64,000 bases of DNA from Ipomoea triloba (lineage: Eukaryota; Streptophyta; Magnoliopsida; Solanales; Convolvulaceae): positions 5,369,421 through 5,433,420 of the forward strand of contig NC_044920.1 in NCBI RefSeq assembly GCF_003576645.1, written 5' to 3'. The position numbers and the translations under genes were made by a program. Positions 47,089-57,686 of this stretch are shown in pieces. How positions within the stretch are numbered: position 1 is the first letter of the stretch; every line of letters begins with the position of its first letter. A model generated the notes under the pieces. The model was given only the letters and a program-made list of their open reading frames with translations. It was not told the DNA's origin and did not search any database.

Positions 47089-47249
47089 TATTTATAATTA
47101 CTCAATAAATGAGTAAATAAATAAATATTGATATGCTGAACAGATACTTACATTGTAAAACAAAAATGATGTGTGTATGATTTCATTAAATAACATCACA
47201 AGTAAAACAACTTCATTAAATAGGTGTTAAACAATGGTACAAAATTGCA

Positions 47250-47665
47250 ATAATTGATGTGATTTCATATCACTATTATTGTCTATAATTTTATATATCT
47301 CTTCCTCAAAGCGTTACAATAATTGATGTGATTTCCTACCGGTGACATTGTCTATCATCTTATATTAGTTATATATTCCTTCCTCAAAATGTTAAAATAC
47401 TTGATATGATTTCGAACCAGTGGCATTGTCTATCATCTTATATTTGTTATATATCCCTTCCTCAAAATGTTATAATACTTGATGTGATTTCGTATCAGTG
47501 ACATTGTCTATCATCTTATATTAGTTATATATCGCTTCCTCATCGCTTCCTCAAAACATTACAGTACAATACTTGATGTGTTTTCGTACTGGTAACATTG
47601 TCTATCATCTTATATTAGTTATATATCCCTTCCTCAAAACATTACAGTGCAATACTTGATGTGAT
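47250..47665 (+). repeat. Diverged minisatellite, counterpart of 22286-22866
   Basis: About five units of 70-83 bases with the core TTGATGTGATTTC..., each carrying different substitutions, unlike the homogeneous array in the duplicate. Confidence 0.85.
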
Positions 47666-48795
47666 TTTGTCCTAATCTTACATATTTCTCCATCAAAACA
47701 TTATTAAAATTTATTTATTAATTTTGCAGAGATCCTCAACTAGTGAAGAGAATTGGTGCTGCAACTGCCCTTGAGACTAGGGCTACTGGCATAACTTATG
47801 CTTTTTCTCCATGTATTGCAATATTTTCACAATCTCTATCTTGAATATTTCTTCAAAATTTAAGTTAAATCATATGGATTCCACTCTCAAGACCGTGCTT
47901 ACTTTAATTAGTTTTTCTTTCTCTAAACTTTTATTTTCATTTTCTATTTTTCAAATTGGTTTCTGTATTGTTCTCCCCATATAATAGGCTTTATAAATTT
48001 TTGGTTTGTCTGGTATGAAATCATCTCATTTAATTCTTAAATAAAAATATAAATCATTTTTTAAAATGTATTATATTTCCATTAAAAAGAAATTATACAT
48101 CATCAGTTCATCACATAATATATATATATTTTTTAAATCTTTATTTAGTAAATGCAGATCATTTCTGTTTCCATCCAATTTGAATATGAATCCTAATAAA
48201 GGGAGAGACCAATTATTTGACTAATGTTTGAAAACAGAAGGGATAATAGTTGATTGAACGTATATCCTATGAAATGCGAGCTTTTGGTGAAACTTCAATG
48301 TCAAATTTAATGAAAATCTTTAAGATTATTATTATTTTTTTCTTTTTTATATAAAAGGTATGCAGAGATCCAAGGTGGGGACGGTGTTATGAAAGCTATA
48401 GTGAAGATCCTAAAGTAGTAAAAGAAATGACAGAAATCATACTTGGCTTACAAGGAGATGTTCCCCAGAATTATCCTAAGGGCTTTCCTTACGTTGGTGA
48501 CAAGTATGTTCTTTACTTTCTTTTTATTCCCAATATATTTCCCTTTTATAAATTAACTACAAATAAATATTATTTTTTCGTGTACTGAAGGTTCATTATT
48601 TGGTATACTACCAAGGTTCATATACCAAATAATGAATCTTCGATATATTAAAAATAAACATTTATGTATAGTCCACATTGCAGTACGGACAATAGTCAAT
48701 ACTATAATTTTATGTAAAATTTTGCTGTTTTCATAGCCAAGCTCACCTCTAGGTCTTTCTAGTGCAATAATTTGCCTCTCATGTGTCATTTAGAA

Positions 48796-48940
48796 ATGAG
48801 ATTTAGTTAATGTTTACCATTGGCTCATTCAGTTCAGTAATGACTGTGGATTTCTCTCATGTGTCATTTAGAAATGAGATTTAGTTAATGTTTACCATTG
48901 GCTCATTCAGTTCAGTAATAACTGTGGATTTCTCTCATTA
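48796..48940 (+). repeat. 64-bp direct duplication in GH3 intron 3
   Basis: The stretch CTCATGTGTCATTTAGAAATG through ACTGTGGATTTCT occurs twice in a row (about 48779-48853 and 48857-48932). Confidence 0.8.
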
Positions 48941-50035
48941 TATTATCGACCAAAAAAGAAATTGAATAGTAAATAATAATAAAGGAATGAAATAGGAGCA
49001 AAGTAGCTGCTTGTGCAAAGCATTTCGTGGGGGATGGAGGTACAACGTACGGAGTGGACGAAGGCAACACAGTTATCGACTGGGAAGGGTTACTAAGCAT
49101 TCACATGCCGGCGTATTACCCCTCCATCCTCAAGGGCGTCTCCACCGTCATGGTCTCCTACTCCAGCTGGAACGGCAAGAAGATGCACGCCAATCGCGCT
49201 CTCGTCACTGACTTTCTCAAAGAGTTTTCTCAAAGGCACTCTCGACTTTCAGGTACATTTATATATGTCATATTATATTGTAACAGAATCAATAGTATTA
49301 AAAAAAAGACTTATGATGTGTGATTCTTTTTCTCAGGGTTTTGTGATCTCTGATTGGGAAGGGATAGATAGGATCACTACTCCTGACAATGCACAATGCA
49401 AACTACACGTACTCAGTTTTAGCTGGTGTTGGAGCTGGTATTGACATGATCATGGTAGCTTATAACTACACGGAGTTCATTGACACTTTAACTTACTTGG
49501 TGAAGAACAAGTTCATCCCAATGAGCCGAATCGACGACGCTGTTACACGGATCTTGAGAGTCAAATTTATCATGGGTCTCTTCGAGAATCCCCTCGCTGA
49601 TCTTAGCCTGGCTCATCATCTTGGAAGCCAGGTTTAATTTGATTCTATACCTTAATTAATTTCTCCGAACATATATATATATATATAGTAAGTGTTGTCT
49701 GCATTGTATTTACTTCTTGTTGTGCGTTGATATGTGCGATTAGGCTCACAGAGATTTGGCAAGAGAAGCCGTGAGGAAATCACTTGTTCTATTGAAGAAT
49801 GGTGATGATGAGGCTTTGCTTCCTCTCCCTAAAAAGGCAACAAGAATCTTAGTTGCTGGAAGTCATGCTCACAATTTGGGCTATCAATGTGGTGGATGGA
49901 CTATCACTTGGCAAGGCCATAGTGGCAACAACATCACTATCGGTACAAATTCCGATCCGATCCTTTCATAATCCTTAAAAAAAAGAAGATACTAACCCAT
50001 TCTCTGATCTCCCTAACACTAATATTCACCAGTTG

Positions 50036-50400
50036 TTATACTGTGGACCATGGATCATGGCTGATACTGCAGTTGTGTTGAACAGATACGGCAGTTGTGT
50101 TGAAAAGGAACTGCAGTTGCGCTGAACAGAGGTCGTTTCATCCGTCTGGAACTGCAATTGTGTTGAATGGATATTGTTTTGAACTGATACTGCAGTTGTG
50201 TTGAACGGATGAACGACTTCTGTTCCGTGTTGAATGGATGAACGACTTCTGTTCGACTTCTGTTCCGTGTTGAATGGATGAACGACTTCTGTTCCACGCA
50301 ACTGTAGTTTCCTTTTAACACAACTGCAGTATCTGTTCAACAATGTAATATCAGTTCAACATAACTGCAGTATCAGTCATTACCATGGTCCACAGTATAA
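50036..50400. mobile_element. MITE with about 50-bp TIR in GH3 intron 6
   Basis: Ends TTATACTGTGGACCATGG and CCATGGTCCACAGTATAA are exact complements and extend further with few changes. The interior holds repeats of GAATGGATGAACGACTTCTG and CAGTTGTGTTGAAC. Ends lie at TA dinucleotides. The 105-aa minus ORF over it is a repeat artefact. Confidence 0.85.
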
Positions 50401-51050
50401 TTTGTGAATATTTACAGTACCAGATATAATCTTGTATGGCCGGATATCAATAGTATTCATATAATTAAATACATCTATGTCATTGGTATCTTGCAGGAAC
50501 AACTATATTGAAAGCTATATCAGAAACAGTTGATCCAACCACAAAAGTAGTGTACAACCGAAAACCCTAACTCCGACTTCACGAACTCCAACGATTTCGC
50601 CTAGGCCATCGTGGTGGTGGGAGAGCATCCCTATGCGGAGTACGACGGGGACAACATGAACTTAACCATCCCCGACCCCGGCCCGGCCACCATCACCACC
50701 GTGTGTGAAAACACCAAATGCGTGGTGGTGCTCATCTCCGGTCGCCCGCTGGTGTTGGAACCCTATCTCCCCAAAATGGACGCTCTAGTGGCTGCATGGC
50801 TCCCCGGAAGTGAAGGCCAAGGCGTGGCTGATGTTTTGTTTGGCGATTACGAATTCACCGGAAAATTACCTCGAACTTGGTTCAAGACTGTAGATCAACT
50901 CCCTATGAACATCGGAGATTCGCACTATGATCCATTGTTTCCCTTTGGGTTTGGACTAACAACTCAACAAGTACAGCTTATTGCAGATTCATGAGGGCTA
51001 TATATAGTATAGATAGCTAGGTAGAACATATATATTGTGGATTAGATCTG

Positions 51051-51476
51051 GGCAAACACTTGTGTGAGACCGTATCACCATGAGACGGGTCGGGTCAAGA
51101 TGCAAATGTAACACTTATTATATGCACAAATGTCATACTTATATGCTCAAATGTAATATTAATCAAGAATAAAATTTTTGTTACTTATAAGAGTAAATGT
51201 AATACTTTTAGGGAAAATACAATACTTTTACATTTCGATTTAAAATGTTACATTTTTCCTCAAAAGTATTATATTTGTCCTTATAAGTAAGGGGCACTTG
51301 TCAATATTGCTTATTATGAAAAATGTGTTACTTTTTCTCTTATAAGTAACAAAAATTGTATTCTTGATTAGTGTTATATTTGAGCATATAAGTATGACAT
51401 TTGCATGGTGCTTTGATCCGACCCGACCCGTTTCACGAATAAGGATCCGTGAGATAGTCTCACACAAGTGTGAACC
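51051..51476. mobile_element. MULE-type MITE copy 2, 9-bp TSD
   Basis: 426 bp, same family as 46640-47088. TTAGATCTG flanks it (51042-51050 and 51477-51485). It lies just downstream of the GH3 stop codon. Confidence 0.92.
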
Positions 51477-51485
51477 TTAGATCTG

Positions 51486-52250
51486 ACATATATTTAGATA
51501 TAAATATAGGGTTTAGAATTATATTATTCTTATATGTAGATTGTGATCGTTTGTCGCAATAAATAATGCATATATAGTCAATAATCAATGTAGTGTCGAA
51601 GCTATGCTATAATAAGATTTATATTAAAATTCAGCATGTGTTGTTTATAAGATTAAGTTTTTTACATTTAAAAATAGTAGTGATGTGTAACCAAATTGGA
51701 GTTGGGACCCAAAAATGGCTGCTTGACTGCTTCATCCCCAGGTCCAGATTCTACTTACTATAAATACAAAATGTCAATTTTCAATGGAGCAACGGAAGAG
51801 ATTTCGGCAATGCAGTACGCGATGTCGTTTTCATATAATAGCAACGGAAAATTCAATTGTTCTTTACAATTTCGATTTTGTTATGAAACTAATCAACTTA
51901 ATGCGTGATTAAAAAAATAGTAAGTATTTTCAAAAAAAAATAATAATAATAAATCAAACACTTTGTGTTCAGATGACATTTCTGATTTTCCCTGAAATAA
52001 GGTCACATGATCGAACTCTGTAATGGGCCGGGATATTGATTCTTTAAGCTCTAACAAATAGAGAGTATAGAACGAATACTACATAGTTTCCCTATGTCAT
52101 TTGGCAGAACCAAAAGCAACCATCTTGTCAGACAAGTTTTGAATTGCCTCTGTCTCATTGGTCCCAAATTTCACTGAAGTAGAGTCCATAAATGAAGGCA
52201 AGTATCTCGCCTCTCATATCAATTTTCTTTCCTATTTACATCTACATGGA
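51486..52250. other. Spacer, possibly Copia relic edge
   Basis: AT-rich, with no supported gene. A 70-aa ORF at 51696-51908 is unrecognised. Confidence 0.4.
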
Positions 52251-52254
52251 TGCT

Positions 52255-53405
52255 TGATTAAGGAGCAACCGATCATATTGTTTGTTCTCTTGACTTCTTT
52301 CATGAGTATTGAATGGTTGATGGAGTGGAGGTGAACCTGCCAACTGGAAAGCGTGTTGATGTTAAACACACAGGAAACATAAAGATTGGAAATAGTCTTT
52401 GGCTAAGAGATGCTATGCATATTCCCTCTTTCCAGTTCAATATTATTTTTGTCAGTAAATTCCTTCAATATACCACTTATAAATTGGTTTTCTCATCTAG
52501 TTAGTGTTTGATCTAGGAGACGCTTGGGAGAACGATTGGTTTAGCTAAGCAAGAGAAGGGGCTATATCTGTTGATGGAACCACATGTGCAAACTAATAAT
52601 TTTTCTAAACATTTTGCTATGTCTTGTATTAGTCCTGAAATTTGGCTCCAAATATTGGGCCATTTTCCAATAAACAAAATGCATTTTTTGATTGATTTAC
52701 CTATGTATTCTATTAAGACTATAGCATGTGATGTTTGCCATTTCGCCAAGCATAAGCGTTCCCCTTTTCCCTTCAGTGTTACCTCTACAAATGCATGTTT
52801 TGATCTTGTGCATGTAGATATATGGGGGCCATTTTCCATCTCTTCAATGAAGCGTGAGTTTCTTGACATTGGTTGACGATTATTCGAGGTTTACATTGAT
52901 ACATCTTATGAAGAATAAATCTAAGGTGAGGACTCTAATTAAGGGCTTCTATAATCTGGTGCACACACAGTTTGGGGTCTCTATTAAGATTCTGCGCAGT
53001 GACAATGGTCCAGAATTTAGCATAGTAGAGTTTTTCCATGAGAAAGACATTATTTATCAAAAATCTTGCGTAGATACTTTGCAGCAAAATGCCATTGTCG
53101 AATAAAAGCACTAACATATACTCACTGTCGCTAGGGCTCTACGATTTCAGTCTGGACTCTCTCTTCAGTTCTGGGGGCACTATGTCATGCACCCCACCTT
53201 CATTATCACCGGCTTCCTTCTCCCATTATTCAAGGACTGAGCTCTTATCGAATGTTATATGGAAAAGATCCAGTAGTTGGAATGCTTAGGGTGTTTGGCT
53301 GTCTTGCCTCCACCCTATCACATTCAAGGTATAAATTGGCACGTCGTAGCAGGAAGTGTGTGTTCATTGGTATACCAGCCAATGTGAAAGGATATATCAA
53401 CTACT
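52255..53405 (+). pseudogene. Copia pol fragment (protease edge, integrase, RT start)
   Basis: Short open pieces give 'GNIKIGNSLWLRDAMHIPSF' (protease to pre-integrase region), 'CDVCHFAKHKRSPFP' (end of the HHCC site), 'LVHVDIWGPF' and 'LVDDYSRFTLIHLMKNKSK' (integrase core), 'LRSDNGPEF' (second Asp), then 'RRKCVFIGIPANVKGY' past the core. Several frameshifts and stops break it, and no LTRs were found. It is unrelated in detail to the large Copia element and older. It ends where the CACTA-like repeats start. Confidence 0.82.
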
Positions 53406-53727
53406 ACACAGACGGCTTTTAACGTCGGCTAAATGTACCCTTTAACGTCGGCTAAAATCCGACGTTGATCTGGCCGACGTTGTAAGGGTACACATACAAC
53501 GTCGGCTAAATGTTAGCCGACGTTGTAAGGGTACACATACAACGTCGGCTAAATGTTAACCGACGTTGTAAGGTACACATACAACGTCGGCTATTTACAA
53601 ATAGCCGACATTGTAGGTAACTTAAAAACAAATAAAATTACCTACAACGTCGGCTATTTACAAATAGCCAACGTTGTAGGTAATTTGAAAACAACTAAAA
53701 TACCCTACAACGTCGGCTATTCCCAAA
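53406..53727. mobile_element. CACTA-like subterminal repeat block
   Basis: ACGTCGGCTA and its complement TAGCCGACGT recur about a dozen times in both orientations with spacers, beginning after CTACTACACAGACGGC. Plant CACTA elements carry CACTA... ends with inverted GTCGGC subterminal repeats, so this is probably one truncated end. The other end was not found; the Gypsy-type LTR begins right after it. Confidence 0.6.
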
Positions 53728-54849
53728 TTGTAACCCCTCATCTATTCCGATAAGTCTAGGGTTCGAAAAATATTTCTCTAGGCTATGACATTCATGAGAT
53801 GATCTCTTGATACTTCAAAAGGATTTTTATAAGTAAGAATAGTTATTAATAAGCTACGATCATACGTATCGGTCACGAACCGTAAAATTTTTAAGGACGT
53901 ATATGCAGTTCGAATTTCCCTAGGAAATGGATTATTAAGCATGATACGATTAAGCGTGAACTTCCTACTCAGTTCAGTGGAAATTAGACGAACTGTAAGA
54001 GTGAAATTTATTACGAACCTCTGAACCACTGTATTTCGCGGTATACCGGAAAATCGTCCGATTTTAGTGGTTAATGATGGGATTATTTTTAGAATAATTT
54101 TGGTATCGAAATTTTCCCGAATTAAATTATATTCCTCCGAACTTTTATCTGATTTAATCCCTAACTAGCAAGGAAGTCTTACTCTACAAGACATACCATG
54201 GGGTTGTGACAAGTGTCACATTATTTACCATATGGTAATTTTTAATTAATTAAGTAGGATGAGTATGAGATAAGCCATGCTAGCTAACTTATGATCCAAG
54301 CTACCCTCTCCCACCCCCTTGTTCGAAAATTAGAGAAGGAAAAAAAAGAGAAGGAAAATTTCATTCTTCATCTTTGAGATCCAAGAACTCCATAGCCATT
54401 TTTCCTTCACAAGTGCTCCCATACTAGGTAAAACTTTGGTTTTATTCGGTTAAAATGGCTAGAATCCTTTCATAGAACTTAATTTTAAGCTAAGGATTCA
54501 TGAAAATATTGTTATTATGGTGATCATTACTTAGGATCTTCGGTGGAAATTCGGAGGAGAAGATCACAACTTTGTCTACGGTATTAAAAACTACTAGACA
54601 GGTAAGGAATCCCTTAAGTCGGTTTAGTCACTTGAAAATGAACAATTGCTAGTGAACTATGAGACTAGGAATTTTACGTGAAAATTATGTGTTAAACTTG
54701 AGGATCTCTTAGTTGGCTCAAGAAACTACTTGTTGAATTTTGGTAATTTTTGTATACATGTTCATAGCTAATATATGCATGTATATGTTGTATTTACGTC
54801 CATATAGGCTTAGACTTGTGAAAATAAAGGAAAACCAAGACGTTACCAC

Positions 54850-55035
54850 ACAGTTTTTGCTGCCCGAAGCTGGCAGAATTGGACGGACGCGGCCTTGGAC
54901 GCGCGTCCACTGCGCATCCATCGGCGTCCAGTACGCGAGACCGAGGCCGAACGGCCGGACGCGCGCGTTCGCCGTGCGTCCGGCGGTGCGGACATTCGCG
55001 CATCTGCGTGGCGCGGATCTGTTTTCGACCGAACT
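54850..55035. other. CpG-rich patch inside AT-rich LTR
   Basis: About 180 bases with many CG dinucleotides (GACGCGCGTCC, GCGCGCGTTCGCC) lie between sequences alignable to the solo LTR, which has AT-rich sequence there. ORFs on both strands across it are composition artefacts. Confidence 0.8.
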
Positions 55036-55389
55036 TTCTTTCGAGATTTTTTGCTCCTGAATGTTATGATGTTTGAAAGGCCTACGGGCAACCGAGTTCA
55101 ATTTTTGAAAGAACAAATATTGTTTTGGAAATTATGTAAATCAATTTGGAAGAAAAATCGTGTTTTTAAGAAATAAGTGTAACCCTTGTCACTTGAGGAA
55201 AATTATGTCGAAAAGTCATTGACAAATATGAATATTTTGGAAACATATTTGGATAAGAATAATCGTTTTGAGACGTTATGTGAAAATACTAATTAAATAT
55301 CAAGGAAAGAAAGAATGTTTTGAAAACCTTGGTTTCTGGATAAGTTGTGAAGGACTTGATTAACCCACGGGAGGGCTTAATTGCCATAG

Positions 55390-55560
55390 CCCAGCGGTTG
55401 TTTGAGATGATTGACCTGCGGGAGGCGTGAATGCCGTGGCCCGAGGTTGTTGAGATGATTGACCTGCGGGAGGCGTGAATGCCGTGGCCCGAGGTTGTTG
55501 AGATGATTGACCTGTGGGAGGCTTGAATGTCGTGGCCCGAGGTTGTTGAAAACACTCCAA
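55390..55560. repeat. 48-bp tandem repeat, about three and a half units
   Basis: Unit GACCTGCGGGAGGCGTGAAT plus GCCGTGGCCCGAGGTTGTTG and AGATGATT. It occupies the position of the 61-bp array in the other LTR copy but has no sequence in common with it. Confidence 0.85.
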
Positions 55561-55964
55561 AAAGGCCTCACCCTTATCCAGGGGGAAACTAAGTGAACTC
55601 TAACTATGAAAACTCAGTTACTCCGTAACTATGTTGAAGAACAAAATGTGACGTATTTTAAGCACCGTAACGTGCTGCTAATCTCTCTCTTTTAAGATAA
55701 GAGTGACGAAAATTCCTATAAAGGAAAAGTTGTGCAAGTTGATTCATGTCGAATACTCTACTTTACATTCTACTGTTTATAATCGGGTTGCAGGTAGAGT
55801 TTCAACTCATGGGTAAACTTTACCGCTTTCTAAATATTATATTTTCGAAACCTTTGTTTACTTTTGAGTGATAATGGATTTCCTTACTTAGCCGTCGTGC
55901 TAACTACACTTCATTGTGTCCTTTATCAGATGCAGTCTAGCGTGGGCTCTTGCAGCCCCGGGAA

Positions 55965-56352
55965 CTCTGGTGACTCATCAGAGTTCATGTTCCCTATTAT
56001 AGACTATGATGATTATGTATAGTACTTAGCGGGTGACGACCTGTTTGCTCCCGGCTATGCTCCAGATCCTTCAGCTCCGGCTTATGCTCCTGACCTCGTT
56101 CCTACTCCTGTAGACCCAGTGGTACCTGTTTGGTCTCCTGCTCCCAGTAATCCGTTGTGTCATATGGATGTTATCCAGGCGAGTTATGGGTTTTATCCCA
56201 TTGAGGTCTTAGCAGGGAGTGACCCTCTTGAGTTTGTGGTTCACTACCTTTATCCGTGGGACCCTAGTCCTCCGGATTATCTTGATGAGTGGATGATGGT
56301 GAACAGCCCATGTAATTTCCTTGATCATATAACCTGGTTCGAGGGCGAGTGA
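55965..56352 (+). pseudogene. Unrecognised Pro-rich ORF segment
   Basis: After an in-frame stop near 56019 the frame stays open to TGA 56350-56352. It encodes an acidic Pro/Ala/Tyr-rich stretch ('APSNPLCHMDVIQASYGFY'). It follows the LTR sequence and has no partner in the solo LTR copy. I do not recognise a family; it could be a piece of a retrotransposon gene or leader. Confidence 0.3.
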
Positions 56353-56640
56353 CACCTTGTCTGGGCACGTATACCGGTGACATTGGTAGTTGTTTGTGTG
56401 GTGTTGAGGTGTCAAAAGATATTTATGTTAAAACGGAAAGTCTGTGACTCCCCGAGTGTCGGTCTCGAAGGAGGGACGTGGAGGTGTGTCAAACGTTCGG
56501 GAGTTTACTTGATTGGATCATGCATAGGATTCGAGTGTGGTGAAGGGTGATTTGTGAGTGAGGGTAGTTCATTGGTTGGTTTGAGTGCAAGAGAGTAGTA
56601 AAGTAAAAGTGATTTTGTGAATATGTAAAAGGGGTAGCAG
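56353..56640. other. Junction region, no gene seen
   Basis: GT-rich sequence on the plus strand between the Pro-rich ORF and the Athila-like gag. GTAGCAGCACATATC occurs at about 56633-56647 and again at about 56661-56675, at the point where gag similarity ends. Confidence 0.45.
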
Positions 56641-56649
56641 CACATATCA

Positions 56650-57638
56650 GTTTGGTGTCCAGTAGCAGCACATATCCCACAAGCTTTTACCTGATGCGTA
56701 CCTCCTAGAGCTAACTGTTGAACAAGAGTAGTTAAGTGAGATACTTTATTCTCAAGAGAAGAAATATTTACCTCATTCACCATTCTAGAAGGGGTGTCCT
56801 GTCTACATCCAAATTGTTGTGAATTGGCAGCCATTATGGATATCAAATCTCTAGCTTCACGAGGAGTTTTGTTCACTATAGCGCCTCCACTAGCTGCATC
56901 CATCATCTTTCTTTCCATGGGAAGCAATCCCTCATAAAAGTATTGAATGAGGAGCTGTTCAGAAACTCCATGTTGAGGGCAACTTGCACACAATTGCTTG
57001 AAACGTTCCCAGTACTCGTGGAGAGTCTCTGTATCTCTTTGCTTGATGCCACATATTTCCCTTCTAATGCTAGCAGCTCGTGACGCTGGGAAAAACTTTT
57101 CAAGAAATAATCTTACCATTTCATCCCAAGTGTTTATTGAGCCCGAAGGAAGGTAAAATAACCAATCCTTTGCTCTATCGGCTAATGAGAATGGGAAAGC
57201 ACGTAGTTTGATTTGATCTTCCGACACTCTTTGCGGTTTGAAGCTCGAACACACCACGTTGAACTCCTTTAGGTGCTTATGCGGATCTTCATTTTCAAGA
57301 CCACGAAATGTTGGGAGTAGTTGAATCAAACCCGACCTTAATTCAAAACCAACCTCTGAGGCAGGATGTTGAATACAAAGGGATTGTTGATTTAGATTTG
57401 GTGCAGAAAGCTCCCTTAAAGTTCTTTGTTCTTCAGCCACTACTTGTTGTTCGGCCATTGTTTGCTCTTTTTCAGAATCGCAACAAGATGCAATTGATTC
57501 AGTTGTGGTAGTTGATTGAACAGATGTTGATGAAAGTACTCTACTTTTACGTAATCTAGTCTCCTTTCTTAACTTCTTAGCAGTCTTCTCAATCTCAGGA
57601 TCGTATTGCAATTGACCCGTACGAGAAGAACGTGGCAT
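56650..57638 (-). pseudogene. Athila-like Gypsy gag, truncated
   Basis: Gag builds the particle of this Ty3/Gypsy element. ATG 57638 starts MPRSSRTGQLQYDPEIEKTA. The main retrotransposon-gag domain is complete ('LLPTFRGLENEDPHKHLKEF', 'RAFPFSLADRAKDWLFYLPS', 'REICGIKQRDTETLHEYWER', 'EQLLIQYFYEGLLP'). A CCHC knuckle ('CGICAATGHQTDMC') follows at about 56640-56680, and the similarity then ends. No protease or pol follows on this side, so the element was cut there. The ORF remains open to 56505 through unrelated sequence. The upstream extension of the ORF to 57764 runs through the PBS and LTR and is not coding. Confidence 0.85.
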
Positions 57639-57660
57639 AAAAATAAATCTAATTGACACC

Positions 57661-57680
57661 AATCCCCGGCAACGGCGCCA
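57661..57680 (-). other. Athila primer binding site (tRNA-Asp type)
   Basis: On the minus strand TGGCGCCGTTGCCGGGGATT stands six bases inside the LTR. I recognise this as the PBS commonly found in Athila/Tat elements and ascribe it to tRNA-Asp. Confidence 0.9.
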
Positions 57681-57686
57681 AAAATT

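Larger units (their letters stand above)
45282..50994 (+). pseudogene. GH3 beta-glucosidase / exo-glucanase pseudogene, seven exons
   Basis: Plant GH3 enzymes of this type are secreted and remove glucose from beta-glucans and glucosides in the wall. Exons: 45282-45733, 47730-47820, 48358-48503, 48999-49252, 49337-49631, 49744-49942, 50497-50994. A Leu-rich signal peptide is visible at the N-terminus. Nucleophile Asp lies in 'GFVISDWEG' (codon 49352-49354) and acid/base Glu in '[10 protein letters not shown]' (codon 50623-50625). Lesions: TAG at 45450-45452 (codon 57); lost exon-2 donor (GCAATA at 47818-47823); 13-base insertion at 49223-49235; small insertion near 49387; extra C near 50559; TAG at 50602-50604. 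Introns carry a SINE, two MITEs and a minisatellite. It cannot make enzyme, though the exon order is complete. Confidence 0.92.
53729..56030. mobile_element. Gypsy-type LTR, second diverged copy
   Basis: It starts TGTAACCCCTC and stays alignable by eye to 31597-36283 over most of its length, up to GATGCAGTCTAGCGTGGGC (about 55931). It lacks the GGGGTGTTACA end, so it is truncated or continues into non-LTR sequence. It differs by a GC-rich patch at 54850-55030 and by a 48-bp repeat in place of the 61-bp repeat. Confidence 0.75.

Noticed and set aside
50026..50343. Minus ORFs with repeated His-Pro-Phe-Asn-Thr motifs
   Set aside because: Produced by internal repeats of the MITE in GH3 intron 6.
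54718..55176. Several overlapping Arg/Ala-rich ORFs on both strands
   Set aside because: They come from the CpG-rich patch, where stop codons are rare by composition; no domain is visible.
55289..55571. Repeat protein ORFs on the minus strand
   Set aside because: The 48-bp unit is a multiple of three, so all frames give repeat proteins; no start or domain supports any of them.
54600..55800. LTR with intron-like signals suggesting a host gene
   Set aside because: Candidate donor/acceptor motifs occur in both LTR copies, but no continuous coding frame links them.
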